Shown here: piece by piece, positions 48,625-57,446 of the stretch | How the letters are laid out: every line of letters starts with the position of its first letter | Position numbering within the stretch: the first letter of the stretch is position 1 | NCBI RefSeq assembly: GCF_014645815.1 | Contig: NZ_BMML01000034.1 | Coordinates: forward strand, 31,982-95,981 | Source: Streptomyces fuscichromogenes | GTDB taxonomy: Bacteria; Actinomycetota; Actinomycetes; Streptomycetales; Streptomycetaceae | Length of the DNA: 64,000 nucleotides | Direction of reading: 5' to 3' | The notes under the pieces: model-generated | What the model saw: only the letters and a program-made list of their open reading frames with translations | Told to the model about the DNA's origin: nothing | The model's database searches: none | Translations under genes and position numbers: made by a program

Positions 48625-50031
48625 TCACCTCCACCGGCCGATCTCGACGTTCTCCAGCACCCCGAGGGCGTCCGGGACCAGCACGGCCGCCGAGTAGTAG
48701 GCCGTGACCAGGTAACTGATGATCGCCTGCTCGTTGATGCCCATGAAGCGGACCGAGAGGCTCGGTTCGATCTCGTCGGGGATCCCGGCCTGCCGCAGGC
48801 CGATGACGCCCTGGTTGTCCTCGCCGGTACGCATGGCGATGATCGAGGTGGTCCGGGCCTCCGTGACCGGGATCTTGTTGCAGGGGTAGATCGGGACGCC
48901 GCGCCAGGTCGGGATGCGGTTGCCGCCGATCTCGACGGTCTCCGGGACCAGTCCGCGCTTGTTGAGCTCACGGCCGAAGGCGGCGATCGCGCGCGGGTGG
49001 GCGAGGAAGAGCTTGGTGCCGCGCCGGCGGCTGAGCAGCTCGTCCATGTCGTCCGGGCTGGGCACCCCGTCGTGCGGCTGGAGCCGCTGGTCGTACTGGC
49101 AGTTGCTGAGCAGGCCGAACTCCCGGTTGTTGATCAGCTCGTGCTCCTGGCGCTCCTTCAACGCCTCGACGGTGAGCCGCAGCTGGTGCTCGGTCTGGTT
49201 CATCGGCTGGTTGTAGAGGTCGGCCACGCGGGTGTGGATGCGCAGCACGGTCTGGGCGATGCTCAGCTCGTACTCACGCGGCCGGGCCTCGTAGTCGACG
49301 AAGGTGTGCGGGATGTCGGGCTCGCCGCTGTGGCCGGCCGCGAGGGCGACCTCCTTCTCGCCGTACTTGTTGGTGCGCTGCTCGGGGATCGCCCGCAGCT
49401 GCTGCAGGTGCTCGCGCAGCGAGTCGGCGCGCTCGGCGACCTGCTCGAAGTCCTGCCGGGACAGGGTGAGCACGGTGCAGGCCGTGTCCGCGCGGGCGGT
49501 GTACTCCCAGATGGCGTCCGGGTCGATCAGGCCCTGCTCGCCGAAGTAGGCGCCGTCGGCGAGGACTCCGAGCACCGCGTCGTCGCCGTAGGGGCCGGTG
49601 CCGACCTTCTCGACGCGGCCGTGGGCCAGCAGATGGACCTCGTCCGTGCCGTTGCCGAACGAGGCGATGACCTCGCCCGGGGCGAAGTCGCGCTGCCGGC
49701 AGCGTTGGGCGAGCTCCGAGAGCACCTCCTCGTCCTCGTACGAGCGCAGGACGGGCAGCTCGCCCAGCTCCGCGGGGATGACCTCGACGCGGTCGCCGGT
49801 CTTCAGGAACGTGATACGGCCGTCGCCGACCGTGTAGGTGAGCCGTCGGTTCACCCGGTACGTGCCGCCCTGGACGTCGACCCAGGGCAGGGTCCGCAGC
49901 AGCCAGCGGGAGCTGATCTCCTGCATCTGGGGCGCGGACTTGGTCGTGGTGGCCAGGTTCCGCGCTGCCGCCGTGTCCAGGGACTGCTGCGGCTTGCCCT
50001 GATCCGTGCGGACCTCTTCGCCTACCGACAT
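48625..50031 (-). CDS. Family 2B encapsulin shell protein with cyclic-nucleotide-binding domain
   Basis: 468-aa HK97-fold nanocompartment shell protein of family 2B. An N-terminal arm (SAPQMQEISSRWLLRTLPWVDVQGGTYRVNR) precedes a cyclic-nucleotide-binding (Crp-like) domain inserted at about residues 85-215 (GEVIASFGNGTDEVHLLAHGRVEKVG ... GAYFGEQGLI). The HK97-like capsid domain follows, ending in a C-terminal shell interface (GINEQAIISYLVTAYYSAAVLVPDALGVLENV). It assembles hollow shells that enclose the polyprenyl synthase encoded next. Ligand binding is unproven in the family. ATG 50031 follows AAGG weakly. Upstream intergenic region contains a 13-bp inverted repeat. Confidence 0.93.
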   Translation of the reverse strand: MSVGEEVRTDQGKPQQSLDTAAARNLATTTKSAPQMQEISSRWLLRTLPWVDVQGGTYRVNRRLTYTVGDGRITFLKTGDRVEVIPAELGELPVLRSYEDEEVLSELAQRCRQRDFAPGEVIASFGNGTDEVHLLAHGRVEKVGTGPYGDDAVLGVLADGAYFGEQGLIDPDAIWEYTARADTACTVLTLSRQDFEQVAERADSLREHLQQLRAIPEQRTNKYGEKEVALAAGHSGEPDIPHTFVDYEARPREYELSIAQTVLRIHTRVADLYNQPMNQTEHQLRLTVEALKERQEHELINNREFGLLSNCQYDQRLQPHDGVPSPDDMDELLSRRRGTKLFLAHPRAIAAFGRELNKRGLVPETVEIGGNRIPTWRGVPIYPCNKIPVTEARTTSIIAMRTGEDNQGVIGLRQAGIPDEIEPSLSVRFMGINEQAIISYLVTAYYSAAVLVPDALGVLENVEIGRWR

Positions 50032-50339
50032 AAGGAAATGCCCTCCCATACCTGCGTGGGTGCCGAACTGCCCACGCATCGGTCTCACGGGCCACCCTGT
50101 CATCACGGAGCGTGCCGGGGCCATTACCCGAAAGAGCGGGAATGGATCACCGGAATCCTGGGCATGCCGACACTTCATCCACCTCGCCACCCCGCGATAT
50201 GCCGACTTGTCCGGATCGAATCGCACAAGATCCGAACAAGTTCACACGAGGGTGGCCCGGAAAGCCTGACTTCGGTAGAAAGCCCAGAAGGTTCGGAAAA
50301 TACGGATAGTTCAGGCGGCTCAGATGCGAAGGAGGCGGC
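50032..50339. other. 308-bp divergent intergenic region of encapsulin and amidase genes
   Basis: Contains the inverted repeat at 50205-50241. Otherwise no gene or recognised element. It is noticeably less G+C-rich around 50170-50310 than its flanks. Confidence 0.5.
50205..50241. promoter_or_regulatory. 13-bp inverted repeat between encapsulin and amidase genes
   Basis: ACTTGTCCGGATC and GATCCGAACAAGT pair at 12 of 13 positions around an 11-nt loop. There is no T tract, so an operator or a structured leader is more likely than a terminator. Confidence 0.55.
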
Positions 50340-50930
50340 ATGGCCCCACCCATGTCCGCGGGTGCTTTCCTCGACGCGTTGCGGGACGAGGGCGTCACGG
50401 TCGTCGAGGTCGGCGACTGGCGAGAGCACAACCGGAACCACAAGGGTCCCTGGGGGCCCGTCCATGGCGTGATGATCCACCACACGGTGACCCGAGGCAC
50501 CGAACCCACGGTCCGGATCTGCCGCGACGGCCATCCCGGCCTCCCCGGGCCGCTGTGCCACGGTGTCATCACCAAGGACGGCAGGGTCCACCTGGTCGGC
50601 TACGGCCGCGCCAACCACGCGGGGCTGGGCGACGACGACGTGCTGCGCGCGGTGATCGCCGAGAGGCGGCTGCCCCATGACAACGAGGCGAACACCGACG
50701 GCAACCGGCACTTCTACGGCTTCGAGTGCGAGAACCTGGGCGACGGCGAGGACCCCTGGCCCGAGGTCCAGCTGGAGGCCGTCGAGAAGGTGGCCGCGGC
50801 GGTGTGCCGGCGGCACGGCTGGTCGGAGCGGTCGGTGATCGGCCATCTGGAGTGGCAGCCGGGGAAGGTGGACCCGCGCGGCTTCCCGATGGCCTGGTTG
50901 CGCGAGCGCGTCAGGGACCGGCTGAAGTGA
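50340..50930 (+). CDS. N-acetylmuramoyl-L-alanine amidase-like protein (PGRP/amidase_2)
   Basis: 196-aa protein with a PGRP/type 2 amidase fold. Zinc-ligand-type His in VMIHHTVTRG, the conserved Tyr/Asn region ANHAGLGDDDV and FYGFECENLGDG, and the late HLEWQPGKVDPRGF (His ligand and Asp/Lys). No clear signal peptide is present, so it may act on internal or phage-derived substrate or be exported by another route. ATG 50340 follows GAAGGAGG closely. Stands at the head of a possible operon with the PLP enzyme gene. Confidence 0.86.
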   Translation: MAPPMSAGAFLDALRDEGVTVVEVGDWREHNRNHKGPWGPVHGVMIHHTVTRGTEPTVRICRDGHPGLPGPLCHGVITKDGRVHLVGYGRANHAGLGDDDVLRAVIAERRLPHDNEANTDGNRHFYGFECENLGDGEDPWPEVQLEAVEKVAAAVCRRHGWSERSVIGHLEWQPGKVDPRGFPMAWLRERVRDRLK

Positions 50931-50963
50931 GCCCGCGCGCCCGCCCCGGGCGACAATGACGAC

Positions 50964-51845
50964 GTGACCAGCGCCGACATACTCACCGCCCGGCTCCCCT
51001 CGCCGCTCCAGGAGGTGACCGACGACCGTTTCGCCCGCCACGGCGTCCGGCTCCTCCTCAAGCGGGACGACCTGATCCACCCGGAGCTGATCGGCAACAA
51101 GTGGCGCAAGCTGGTCCCGAACATCGAGGCGGCGGCCGGCCGGCCGCTCCTCACGTTCGGCGGGGCGTACTCCAACCACCTGCGTGCCACGGCCGCCGCG
51201 GGCCGGCTGCTCGGCTTCCCGACGGTGGGCGTGGTGCGGGGCGAGGAACTGGCCGGCCGGCCGCTGAATCCCTCCCTTGCGCGGTGTACGGCCGACGGGA
51301 TGCGGCTGCACTTCGTCGACCGGCCGGCGTACCGGCGCAAGGCCGAGCCGGACGTGCTGGCGGGTCTGCTGCGGGCGGCGGGCGCCGAGGGCGCCTACGT
51401 GGTGCCGGAGGGCGGCAGCAACGCGGCCGCGGTACGCGGCTGCCGGGCCCTGGGCGCGGAGCTGCGGGGGCGGGCCGGTGTGGTGGCGATCGCGTGCGGG
51501 ACCGGGGGCACGCTGGCCGGACTGGCGGCCGGACTGGGCGCGGGACAGCGGGCGTTGGGGGTGCCGGTGCTGCGGGGCGGGTTCCTGGAGGCGGAGATAC
51601 GGCGGTTGCAGGAGGAGGCGTTCGGGGGACGGCGCGGGCAGTGGTCGCTCGACGAGCGGTTCCACTTCGGCGGGTACGGGCGTACGACACCGGAACTCGA
51701 CGCCTTCGCGGCGGACTTCGAGGACCGGCACGGCGTGCGGGTGGAGCGGCTGTATGTCGCCAAGTTGCTGTACGGGCTCGTCGAACTGGCGCGGGAGGGC
51801 GCCCTGGAACGGGGCACGGACGTGGTCGCGGTACTGACGGCCTGA
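50964..51845 (+). CDS. ACC deaminase/D-cysteine desulfhydrase-family PLP enzyme
   Basis: 293-aa fold-type II PLP enzyme. The Schiff-base Lys is in LIGNKWRKLVPN, the substrate region GGAYSNHLRATAAAG, and the phosphate-binding loop ACGTGGTLAG. Family members deaminate 1-aminocyclopropane-1-carboxylate or release sulfide from D-cysteine; which reaction cannot be settled from sequence. GTG 50964. It follows the amidase gene by 33 bp on the same strand. Confidence 0.9.
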   Translation: MTSADILTARLPSPLQEVTDDRFARHGVRLLLKRDDLIHPELIGNKWRKLVPNIEAAAGRPLLTFGGAYSNHLRATAAAGRLLGFPTVGVVRGEELAGRPLNPSLARCTADGMRLHFVDRPAYRRKAEPDVLAGLLRAAGAEGAYVVPEGGSNAAAVRGCRALGAELRGRAGVVAIACGTGGTLAGLAAGLGAGQRALGVPVLRGGFLEAEIRRLQEEAFGGRRGQWSLDERFHFGGYGRTTPELDAFAADFEDRHGVRVERLYVAKLLYGLVELAREGALERGTDVVAVLTA

Positions 51846-51877
51846 TCGGCGTGCGGCCGGTCCTGCGTGCGGCTTGA

Positions 51878-54751
51878 TCAGCGGGCCGGCCTGGGCCTGA
51901 GGAGTTTCTGGAGCTTCTGGGCCTGGCGTCGCCGGTTCATCGCCGAGTAGGTGTCGACCAGGGCGCGGATCGTGTTCTGGATGTCGGGCTGGTCGGCCCC
52001 GCGGTGCAGCCGCTGCCGGTTCAGGGTGGCTTCGAGCAACTGGGCCGCCGCGCGGTAGTCGCGCTGGGCGTGCAGGGTCATGGCGAGGCTGGTGGCCGCG
52101 GCGAGCGTGTCGGGGTGGTCCTCGCCCAGCGTGCGCCGGGAGCGGGCGAGCGTGTCCTCGTCGAGCCGCCGGGCCTCGGTGAGCTCGCCGCACTCGCGCA
52201 GGATGCCGACCAGCGTGACGGCCGTGGCGAGCGTGGCGGGATGGTCCTCGCCCAGCACCGCACGGCGTCTCTCGTAGGTGTCCGCGGCCACGCGGCGGGA
52301 CGCGTCGCTCTCGCCCAGCCCGTAGAGGGCGAGCACGAGCGCGAGCGCGCTCTCCAGGGTGTCGGGGTGGTCGTCGCCGTGGTTCCGCCGGCAGCGGGCG
52401 TGCGCGTCGTCGAGCAGGTCCCGGGCCTCCCGGTACCTGCCCAGCTGGACCAGGGTGCTGGCGAGGCCGTGCATCGCTCTGAGCGTGTCCAGGTGGTCGT
52501 CGCCGAGGATCCGGCGGCTGTGCGCGAGCGTCTCCTCCAGCAGCCGCCGGGACTCGGCGTACTCACCGAGCATCCGCAGGTTGGTGGCGAGGGCTCCGAC
52601 CACCTGGAGGGTGTGCGGATGGTCGACGCCGAGCACCCGGCGCAGGCGGGCCACGGTGTCCTCGTTGATGCGGCGGGACTCGGCGTACCGGCCGGAGAGG
52701 GTGAGCGCGGTCCCCCGGTGGCTGGCGGACTGGAGCGTGTCGGGGTGGTCCTCGCCGAGGACGCGGCGCCGCCGGTCGAAGGCGTCCTGGCTGATGCGCT
52801 CCGCGGCCGCGCGCTCGCCGAGGGCGAAGAGGATCGCCCCGAGGTCGTTGGCCGACTGGAGCGTGTCCGGGTCGTCGTCCCCGAGCAGCCGCCGGCGCCG
52901 GTCGTAGGTGTCCTCGATGAGGGGCCGCGCGCCCCGGAAGTCGCCGAGATCCGAGGTCGCGTGACCCAGGTACTGGGCGCAGAACAGGACCTGGGGGTCA
53001 TCGGGCCCGAGCCGGGTCACCCAGGTCTCGCGCAGCCGTGCGGCGAGGCCGGCCGCGAGCCTGGGCTGGCCGCTGCGGATCAGGAAGTGGACGGCCTCGA
53101 CGAGGGTGGGGCGCAGTTCGGGCCGGTCGGCGACGTCGAAGCGGGCCGTGGTGAGATGCGCGGTCAGACTCGCCCAGGCGCCCCAGTTGCCGGGGTCCAG
53201 CGCGTCGCCCGGCGCGGCGGCGGCGAGCACGGCCGCCGCGTCGCTCCGGACGGCCTCGCCGCGCGCCGGGTCGGCGTGGTCCCGCAGGACCGCCTGGGTC
53301 AGCCGGTGCACCTGGAAGGTGTGGGAGTCGGTGCGGGCCAGCCCGTAGTCGCTCAGGTACCCGAGGGTCTGCCCGGGTCCCATCAGGTCGTCCGGATCGC
53401 CGGGGATCGTGGTCATCCGGGGGCGCGCGTCCTCCAGCCACCTGGTGGGGATCGGCTCGGGCCCCAGGAAGGCCGCGACCCGCAGCAGTGCGGCCGCGTC
53501 GGGGTGGCGGTCGGCGAGGCGCCGCGCGGCGACCTCGACGGTGCCGGCGAGCGAGGCCGGGTAGTCCGGGGCCTCGCCCGCCTCCAGCACCCGTACCGTC
53601 TTCTCGTCCAGGAGCCGCTGGTACCGCTCGACCGTGGTGCCGTTGCCGATCACGCCCACCGCCTGGGCGAGGGCCAGCGGGAGGTCGCCCAGGTCCTTGG
53701 CGAGGGCCTCCGCCTGGTCGCGCGTGATGCCCTGGACCCGGGTCGTGAGGTAGGCGAGGGAGTCGTCCCGGGTGAACACGTCGAGGCCGGTCCGGCGGGC
53801 GATGTGGCGCCAGTTGGGGTTGCGCGAGGTGATCAGCACATGCCCCGGCCCCTCGGGCAGCCAGCGCCCGATCCGGTCCGGGTGCTCCACGTTGTCGAGG
53901 ACGAGCAGCCACCGCGGTCTGCCGCGGAGGTCGTCCAGGAGGAGCCGGGCATTGCGCTCGGCGCCCGCCTCGGCCAGGGCGACGCCCAGCCGCTCGGCCA
54001 GCTCCGCGTAGTAGACCGGCAGCTGGCCGGACTGCTCGGCGTCGATCCACCACACCACGTCGTACTGGCTCGCGAACCGGTGCGCGTACTCCACCGCGAT
54101 CTGCGTCTTGCCGATGCCGCCCATCCCGTGCAGCGCGTGCACCACGGACAGTCCGCCGTCGAGCAGTCCCTCCCGCAGGGCGACGATCGCCGCCTCGCGG
54201 CCGGAGAAGTCGGGATTGCGCCGCCGTACGTTCCACACCGGCGGGCGCCCGGCACGCCCCGGCAGCTGCGGCTTCTCCTGGTCCGGGGGCGCCGTCGCGG
54301 TGCCGTCCGGCGGGAAGCCCGGTGAGCTGCTCGGCCGTACCGCCCCGTGCACCGCCTCGCGCAGGGCGCTCAGGGCGGCCGGCTCCGTCCTGCCGTACAG
54401 GTCGGTGCGCACCTTCGCCGCGAGCAGTGGTCCGACGTCCGCGTCGGTCAGCGGCTCGACCGCGAGCGGGATCAGCCGGTCCCGCCGGGCCAGCGCGGCC
54501 GTCCGTTCCTCGTGCGACCGGTGTCCCTCCGCGAAGTAGGCCTGGGACAGCACCGCCACCACCGCGTCCGCCGAGGTCAGCGCCTCGTCCATGCACTGGA
54601 CGAAGTCGTCGCCGGTGCGCCAGTCCCAGACGTCCAGGATCACCGTGTGGCCGGCCTGTTCCAGGTGCCACCCGACCCACTCGGCCCACGCGCGGTCCGG
54701 GCCCGCGTAACTGATGAAGAACCGCTGCGCGTGCGCGTTGGTGTCGGTCAT
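51878..54751 (-). CDS. TIR-STAND(NB-ARC)-TPR protein
   Basis: 957-aa STAND-class signalling protein. A canonical TIR domain is at the N-terminus (FFISYAGPDRAWAEWVGWHL, LDVWDWRTGDDF), with Glu residues in SHEERTAAL (81-82) as candidates for the NADase site. The NB-ARC NTPase has P-loop GMGGIGKT (209-216) and Walker B RWLLVLDNVEHPDRIG. A long C-terminal array of kinesin-light-chain-type TPRs follows (repeated GxDHPDTLxSA). It resembles the FxsT-like gene at 6078-9038 but no fxsA or fxsB lies nearby. Such TIR-STAND proteins are candidates for antiphage or self/non-self signalling. ATG 54751. Monocistronic and convergent with the PLP enzyme gene. Confidence 0.9.
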   Translation of the reverse strand: MTDTNAHAQRFFISYAGPDRAWAEWVGWHLEQAGHTVILDVWDWRTGDDFVQCMDEALTSADAVVAVLSQAYFAEGHRSHEERTAALARRDRLIPLAVEPLTDADVGPLLAAKVRTDLYGRTEPAALSALREAVHGAVRPSSSPGFPPDGTATAPPDQEKPQLPGRAGRPPVWNVRRRNPDFSGREAAIVALREGLLDGGLSVVHALHGMGGIGKTQIAVEYAHRFASQYDVVWWIDAEQSGQLPVYYAELAERLGVALAEAGAERNARLLLDDLRGRPRWLLVLDNVEHPDRIGRWLPEGPGHVLITSRNPNWRHIARRTGLDVFTRDDSLAYLTTRVQGITRDQAEALAKDLGDLPLALAQAVGVIGNGTTVERYQRLLDEKTVRVLEAGEAPDYPASLAGTVEVAARRLADRHPDAAALLRVAAFLGPEPIPTRWLEDARPRMTTIPGDPDDLMGPGQTLGYLSDYGLARTDSHTFQVHRLTQAVLRDHADPARGEAVRSDAAAVLAAAAPGDALDPGNWGAWASLTAHLTTARFDVADRPELRPTLVEAVHFLIRSGQPRLAAGLAARLRETWVTRLGPDDPQVLFCAQYLGHATSDLGDFRGARPLIEDTYDRRRRLLGDDDPDTLQSANDLGAILFALGERAAAERISQDAFDRRRRVLGEDHPDTLQSASHRGTALTLSGRYAESRRINEDTVARLRRVLGVDHPHTLQVVGALATNLRMLGEYAESRRLLEETLAHSRRILGDDHLDTLRAMHGLASTLVQLGRYREARDLLDDAHARCRRNHGDDHPDTLESALALVLALYGLGESDASRRVAADTYERRRAVLGEDHPATLATAVTLVGILRECGELTEARRLDEDTLARSRRTLGEDHPDTLAAATSLAMTLHAQRDYRAAAQLLEATLNRQRLHRGADQPDIQNTIRALVDTYSAMNRRRQAQKLQKLLRPRPAR

Positions 54752-54842
54752 CGATCCCCCCGGGCCACCTTGATCCGCCGTGCCGGCCGCGTCGCCCCCA
54801 TGATTCCCCGTCGGACCGGCCTGAGGGGGTGAATACGCCGAC

Positions 54843-56438
54843 TCACCCGGCCTCCCGGTACGCGGCCGCCTCCTCCAGGTCCAGCCGGCGCAGCAGGGTC
54901 CGCAGCATCTCGTCGTCGATGTAGCGATGATCGCGGAGCCGGACGAAGACCGAGCGTTCGGCGCTGATCATCTCGCGGGAGAGACGGCGGTAGGTGTCGT
55001 CGACCGACTCGCCGGTGACCGGGTTGGTCTGGCCGAGGCGTTCCCAGACGGCGTTGCGGCGGCGCTCCAGGACGGAGCGGAGGCGGTCGGCGAGCGGCGG
55101 GGGCAGGTCGTTGCGGTCGTCGGAGAGGAGTTCGTCGAGGCGGGCCTCGGCCGAACGAGAGGCCTGGGCCTGGGCGTTGGCCTCCGCGAGGGTCTCGGCC
55201 TGCGGGTCGCGGCCGGGGAAGTCCAGCCGGTGGATCAGCGGGGGCAGGGTCAGGCCCTGCACGACCAGCGTGCCGATCACGGTGGTGAAGGTCAGGAACA
55301 GGATCAGGTTGCGGTGCGGGAAGGCGCCGCCGCCGTGCACGGTGACCGGGATCGAGAAGGCGATGGCCAGGGAGACCACCCCGCGCATCCCCGCCCACGC
55401 CGTGACCATCGCGCCCTTCCAGGTGGGGTTCGCCTCCCGGTCGCGGATCCGCGAGGAGAGGATCCGGGGCAGGAACGCCGCCGGGTAGACCCAGGCGAAG
55501 CGGGCCGCGACCACCACCAGGAAGACGGCCACCGCGTACCAGGCGGCCTGCACGCCCTCGTACTGCCCGAGTCCCTTGAGGACGATCGGCAGCTGAAGGC
55601 CGATCAGGGCGAAGACCGCCGACTCCAGGATGAAGGCGACCATCTTCCACACCGCTTCCTCCTGGAGGCGGGTGGCGAAGTCGACCTCCCACGCGCGGTG
55701 GCCGAGGTAGAGGGCGACGACCACGACGGCCAGTACCCCGGAGGCGTGGAACTGCTCGGCGACGCCGTAGGCGACGAAGGGGATCAGCAGGGACAGGGTG
55801 TTCTGGAGAAGCGGTTCCTTCAGGTGGGTGCGCAGCCAGTGCAGCGGCGCCATCAGGATCAGGCCGACGCCCACCCCGCCCACCGCCGCGAGCAGGAACT
55901 CCTCGATGCCGCCGGCCCAGGTGGCGCCCTCGCCGACGGCCGCCGCGAGGGCGACCTTGTAGGCGGTGATCGCGGTGGCGTCGTTCAGCAGCGACTCGCC
56001 CTGGAGGATCGTGGTGATCCGGGACGGCAGGCCCACCCGGCGCGCCACCGCGGTCGCCGCCACCGCGTCCGGCGGGGCCACCACCGCGCCCAGCACCAGG
56101 GCGGCCGGCAACGGCATGCCCGGGACGATCAGGTAGACCGCCCAGCCGACCACGAAGGTCGCGAACAACACGTATCCGACCGAGAGCAGCGCGACCGGCC
56201 GCAGCTGGGCGCGCAGGTCGAGATAGGAGCTGTCGGACGCCGAGGTGTACAGGAGCGGCGGCAGCAGCAGCGGCAGGACGACCTCGGGATCGAGGGTGTA
56301 GTCCGGGATGCCGGGGATGTACGACACCACCAGCCCGACGGCCACCAGGAGCAGCGGCGCCGGCACCGGTGTGCGCCGGGCCGCCGCCGCGAACGCGGCG
56401 CTCCCCGCCACCAGCAACAGCAGTGGCATCACGTCCAT
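54843..56438 (-). CDS. Na+/H+ antiporter (CPA1/NhaP-type)
   Basis: 531-aa membrane protein with about 12 transmembrane helices: PVPAPLLLVAVGLVVSYIPGIP, ALVLGAVVAPPDAVAATAVARR (the conserved Asp), GESLLNDATAITAYKVALAAA and GMRGVVSLAIAFSIP. A cytoplasmic helical C-terminal domain of about 110 residues follows. It exchanges Na+ (or K+) for H+. ATG 56438 (MDVMPLLLLVAGS). Divergent from the UBP zinc-finger gene by 61 bp; that pairing is common in streptomycetes. Confidence 0.93.
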   Translation of the reverse strand: MDVMPLLLLVAGSAAFAAAARRTPVPAPLLLVAVGLVVSYIPGIPDYTLDPEVVLPLLLPPLLYTSASDSSYLDLRAQLRPVALLSVGYVLFATFVVGWAVYLIVPGMPLPAALVLGAVVAPPDAVAATAVARRVGLPSRITTILQGESLLNDATAITAYKVALAAAVGEGATWAGGIEEFLLAAVGGVGVGLILMAPLHWLRTHLKEPLLQNTLSLLIPFVAYGVAEQFHASGVLAVVVVALYLGHRAWEVDFATRLQEEAVWKMVAFILESAVFALIGLQLPIVLKGLGQYEGVQAAWYAVAVFLVVVAARFAWVYPAAFLPRILSSRIRDREANPTWKGAMVTAWAGMRGVVSLAIAFSIPVTVHGGGAFPHRNLILFLTFTTVIGTLVVQGLTLPPLIHRLDFPGRDPQAETLAEANAQAQASRSAEARLDELLSDDRNDLPPPLADRLRSVLERRRNAVWERLGQTNPVTGESVDDTYRRLSREMISAERSVFVRLRDHRYIDDEMLRTLLRRLDLEEAAAYREAG

Positions 56439-56499
56439 GGTCCTCGCCCGCCCTCGTTTTTCGCGCGGCCACCCGCACACCCGTCGTAATCTGGCAATC

Positions 56500-56760
56500 A
56501 TGAAACAGTGCACGCACCGCGACGCGCTGCCGCACCCGGAACCCGAGCCGCTGAACGAGACCTGTCCGGAGTGTCTCGCCAAGGGCTGGCACCCGGTACA
56601 ACTGCGGCTCTGTCTGACCTGTGGCCACATCGCCTGCTGTGACTCGTCGCCGGGAAGACATGCGACAAGCCACCACGAATCGACCGGTCACCCGATAATG
56701 CGGACGTTCGAGCCCGGCGAGGACTGGCGCTGGTGCTTCGTCGACCACGTGCTCGTGTGA
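56500..56760 (+). CDS. UBP-type zinc-finger protein
   Basis: 86-aa protein with a ZnF-UBP domain: CTH near the N-terminus, CPECLAKGWHPVQLRLCLTCGHIACCDSSPGRHATSHHESTGHPI. All expected Cys and His ligands are visible. In eukaryotes the domain binds ubiquitin tails; in bacteria its ligand is unknown. Divergent from the antiporter gene, which suggests a linked role. No strong ribosome binding site precedes ATG 56500. Confidence 0.9.
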   Translation: MKQCTHRDALPHPEPEPLNETCPECLAKGWHPVQLRLCLTCGHIACCDSSPGRHATSHHESTGHPIMRTFEPGEDWRWCFVDHVLV

Positions 56761-57032
56761 CACTGCACTACGGCTGCTGAAGACCACAGCGCCGACGGTT
56801 CGACGGTTCGACGCCGGGGTACGTCAACCCGGCGCGCGCTCTTCCCAATTGGCCAAGACAGACCCCTAGACACGGAGCGTGTTCACAGGTTTACTGTGAG
56901 TGACGCCAGGGGGTTGGGGTCCCGGGGACAGAAAAGTTCGGAGCGCGGTAGCGTCACCGCTGAACCACGTAGTGCGTTACCCCGGGGGGCGACCCTCGGC
57001 CCCGAAATGCTTGTACCACCATGGAGGTGAGG

Positions 57033-57446
57033 GTGTCCCAGATCGCAGGCGAGCCCGCGACCCAGGACTTCGTGGAAGTCCGGCTGCCGGCTGCGGGTGC
57101 CTACCTGTCGGTGCTGCGCACGGCCACGGCCGGTCTCGCCGCCCGCTTGGACTTCACCCTGGACGAGATCGAGGATCTGCGCATCGCGGTCGACGAGGCC
57201 TGCGCGATCCTGCTCCAGCAGGCCGTCCCCGGCTCGGTGCTCAGCTGTGTCTTCCGCCTCGTCGACGACTCGCTGGAGGTCACGGTCTCCGCTCCGACCA
57301 CGGACGGCCACGCCCCCTCGCGCGACACATTCGCCTGGACCGTGCTCTCGGCCCTGGCGGGCAAGGTCTCGTCGGCCGTCGACGAGGACAAGACCGTGTC
57401 GATCAGCCTCTACAAACAGCGCGGCGCGGGACCCGGGCCGGCGTGA
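57033..57446 (+). CDS. prsH: Anti-sigma factor (RsbW/PrsH-like GHKL ATPase)
   Basis: 137-aa serine-kinase/anti-sigma-factor fold. It starts VSQIAGEPATQDFVEVRLPAAGAYLSVLR, with N box LRIAVDEACAILLQ; the rest follows RsbW-like proteins. It overlaps the sigma gene by 4 bp and by position and sequence is the anti-sigma factor of the SigH type (PrsH/UshX in S. coelicolor). GTG 57033 follows GGAGGTGAGG at ideal spacing; an ATG at 57021 would put that ribosome binding site inside the gene. Sequesters the sigma factor under non-stress conditions, released by an anti-anti-sigma partner not seen in this window. Confidence 0.9.
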   Translation: MSQIAGEPATQDFVEVRLPAAGAYLSVLRTATAGLAARLDFTLDEIEDLRIAVDEACAILLQQAVPGSVLSCVFRLVDDSLEVTVSAPTTDGHAPSRDTFAWTVLSALAGKVSSAVDEDKTVSISLYKQRGAGPGPA

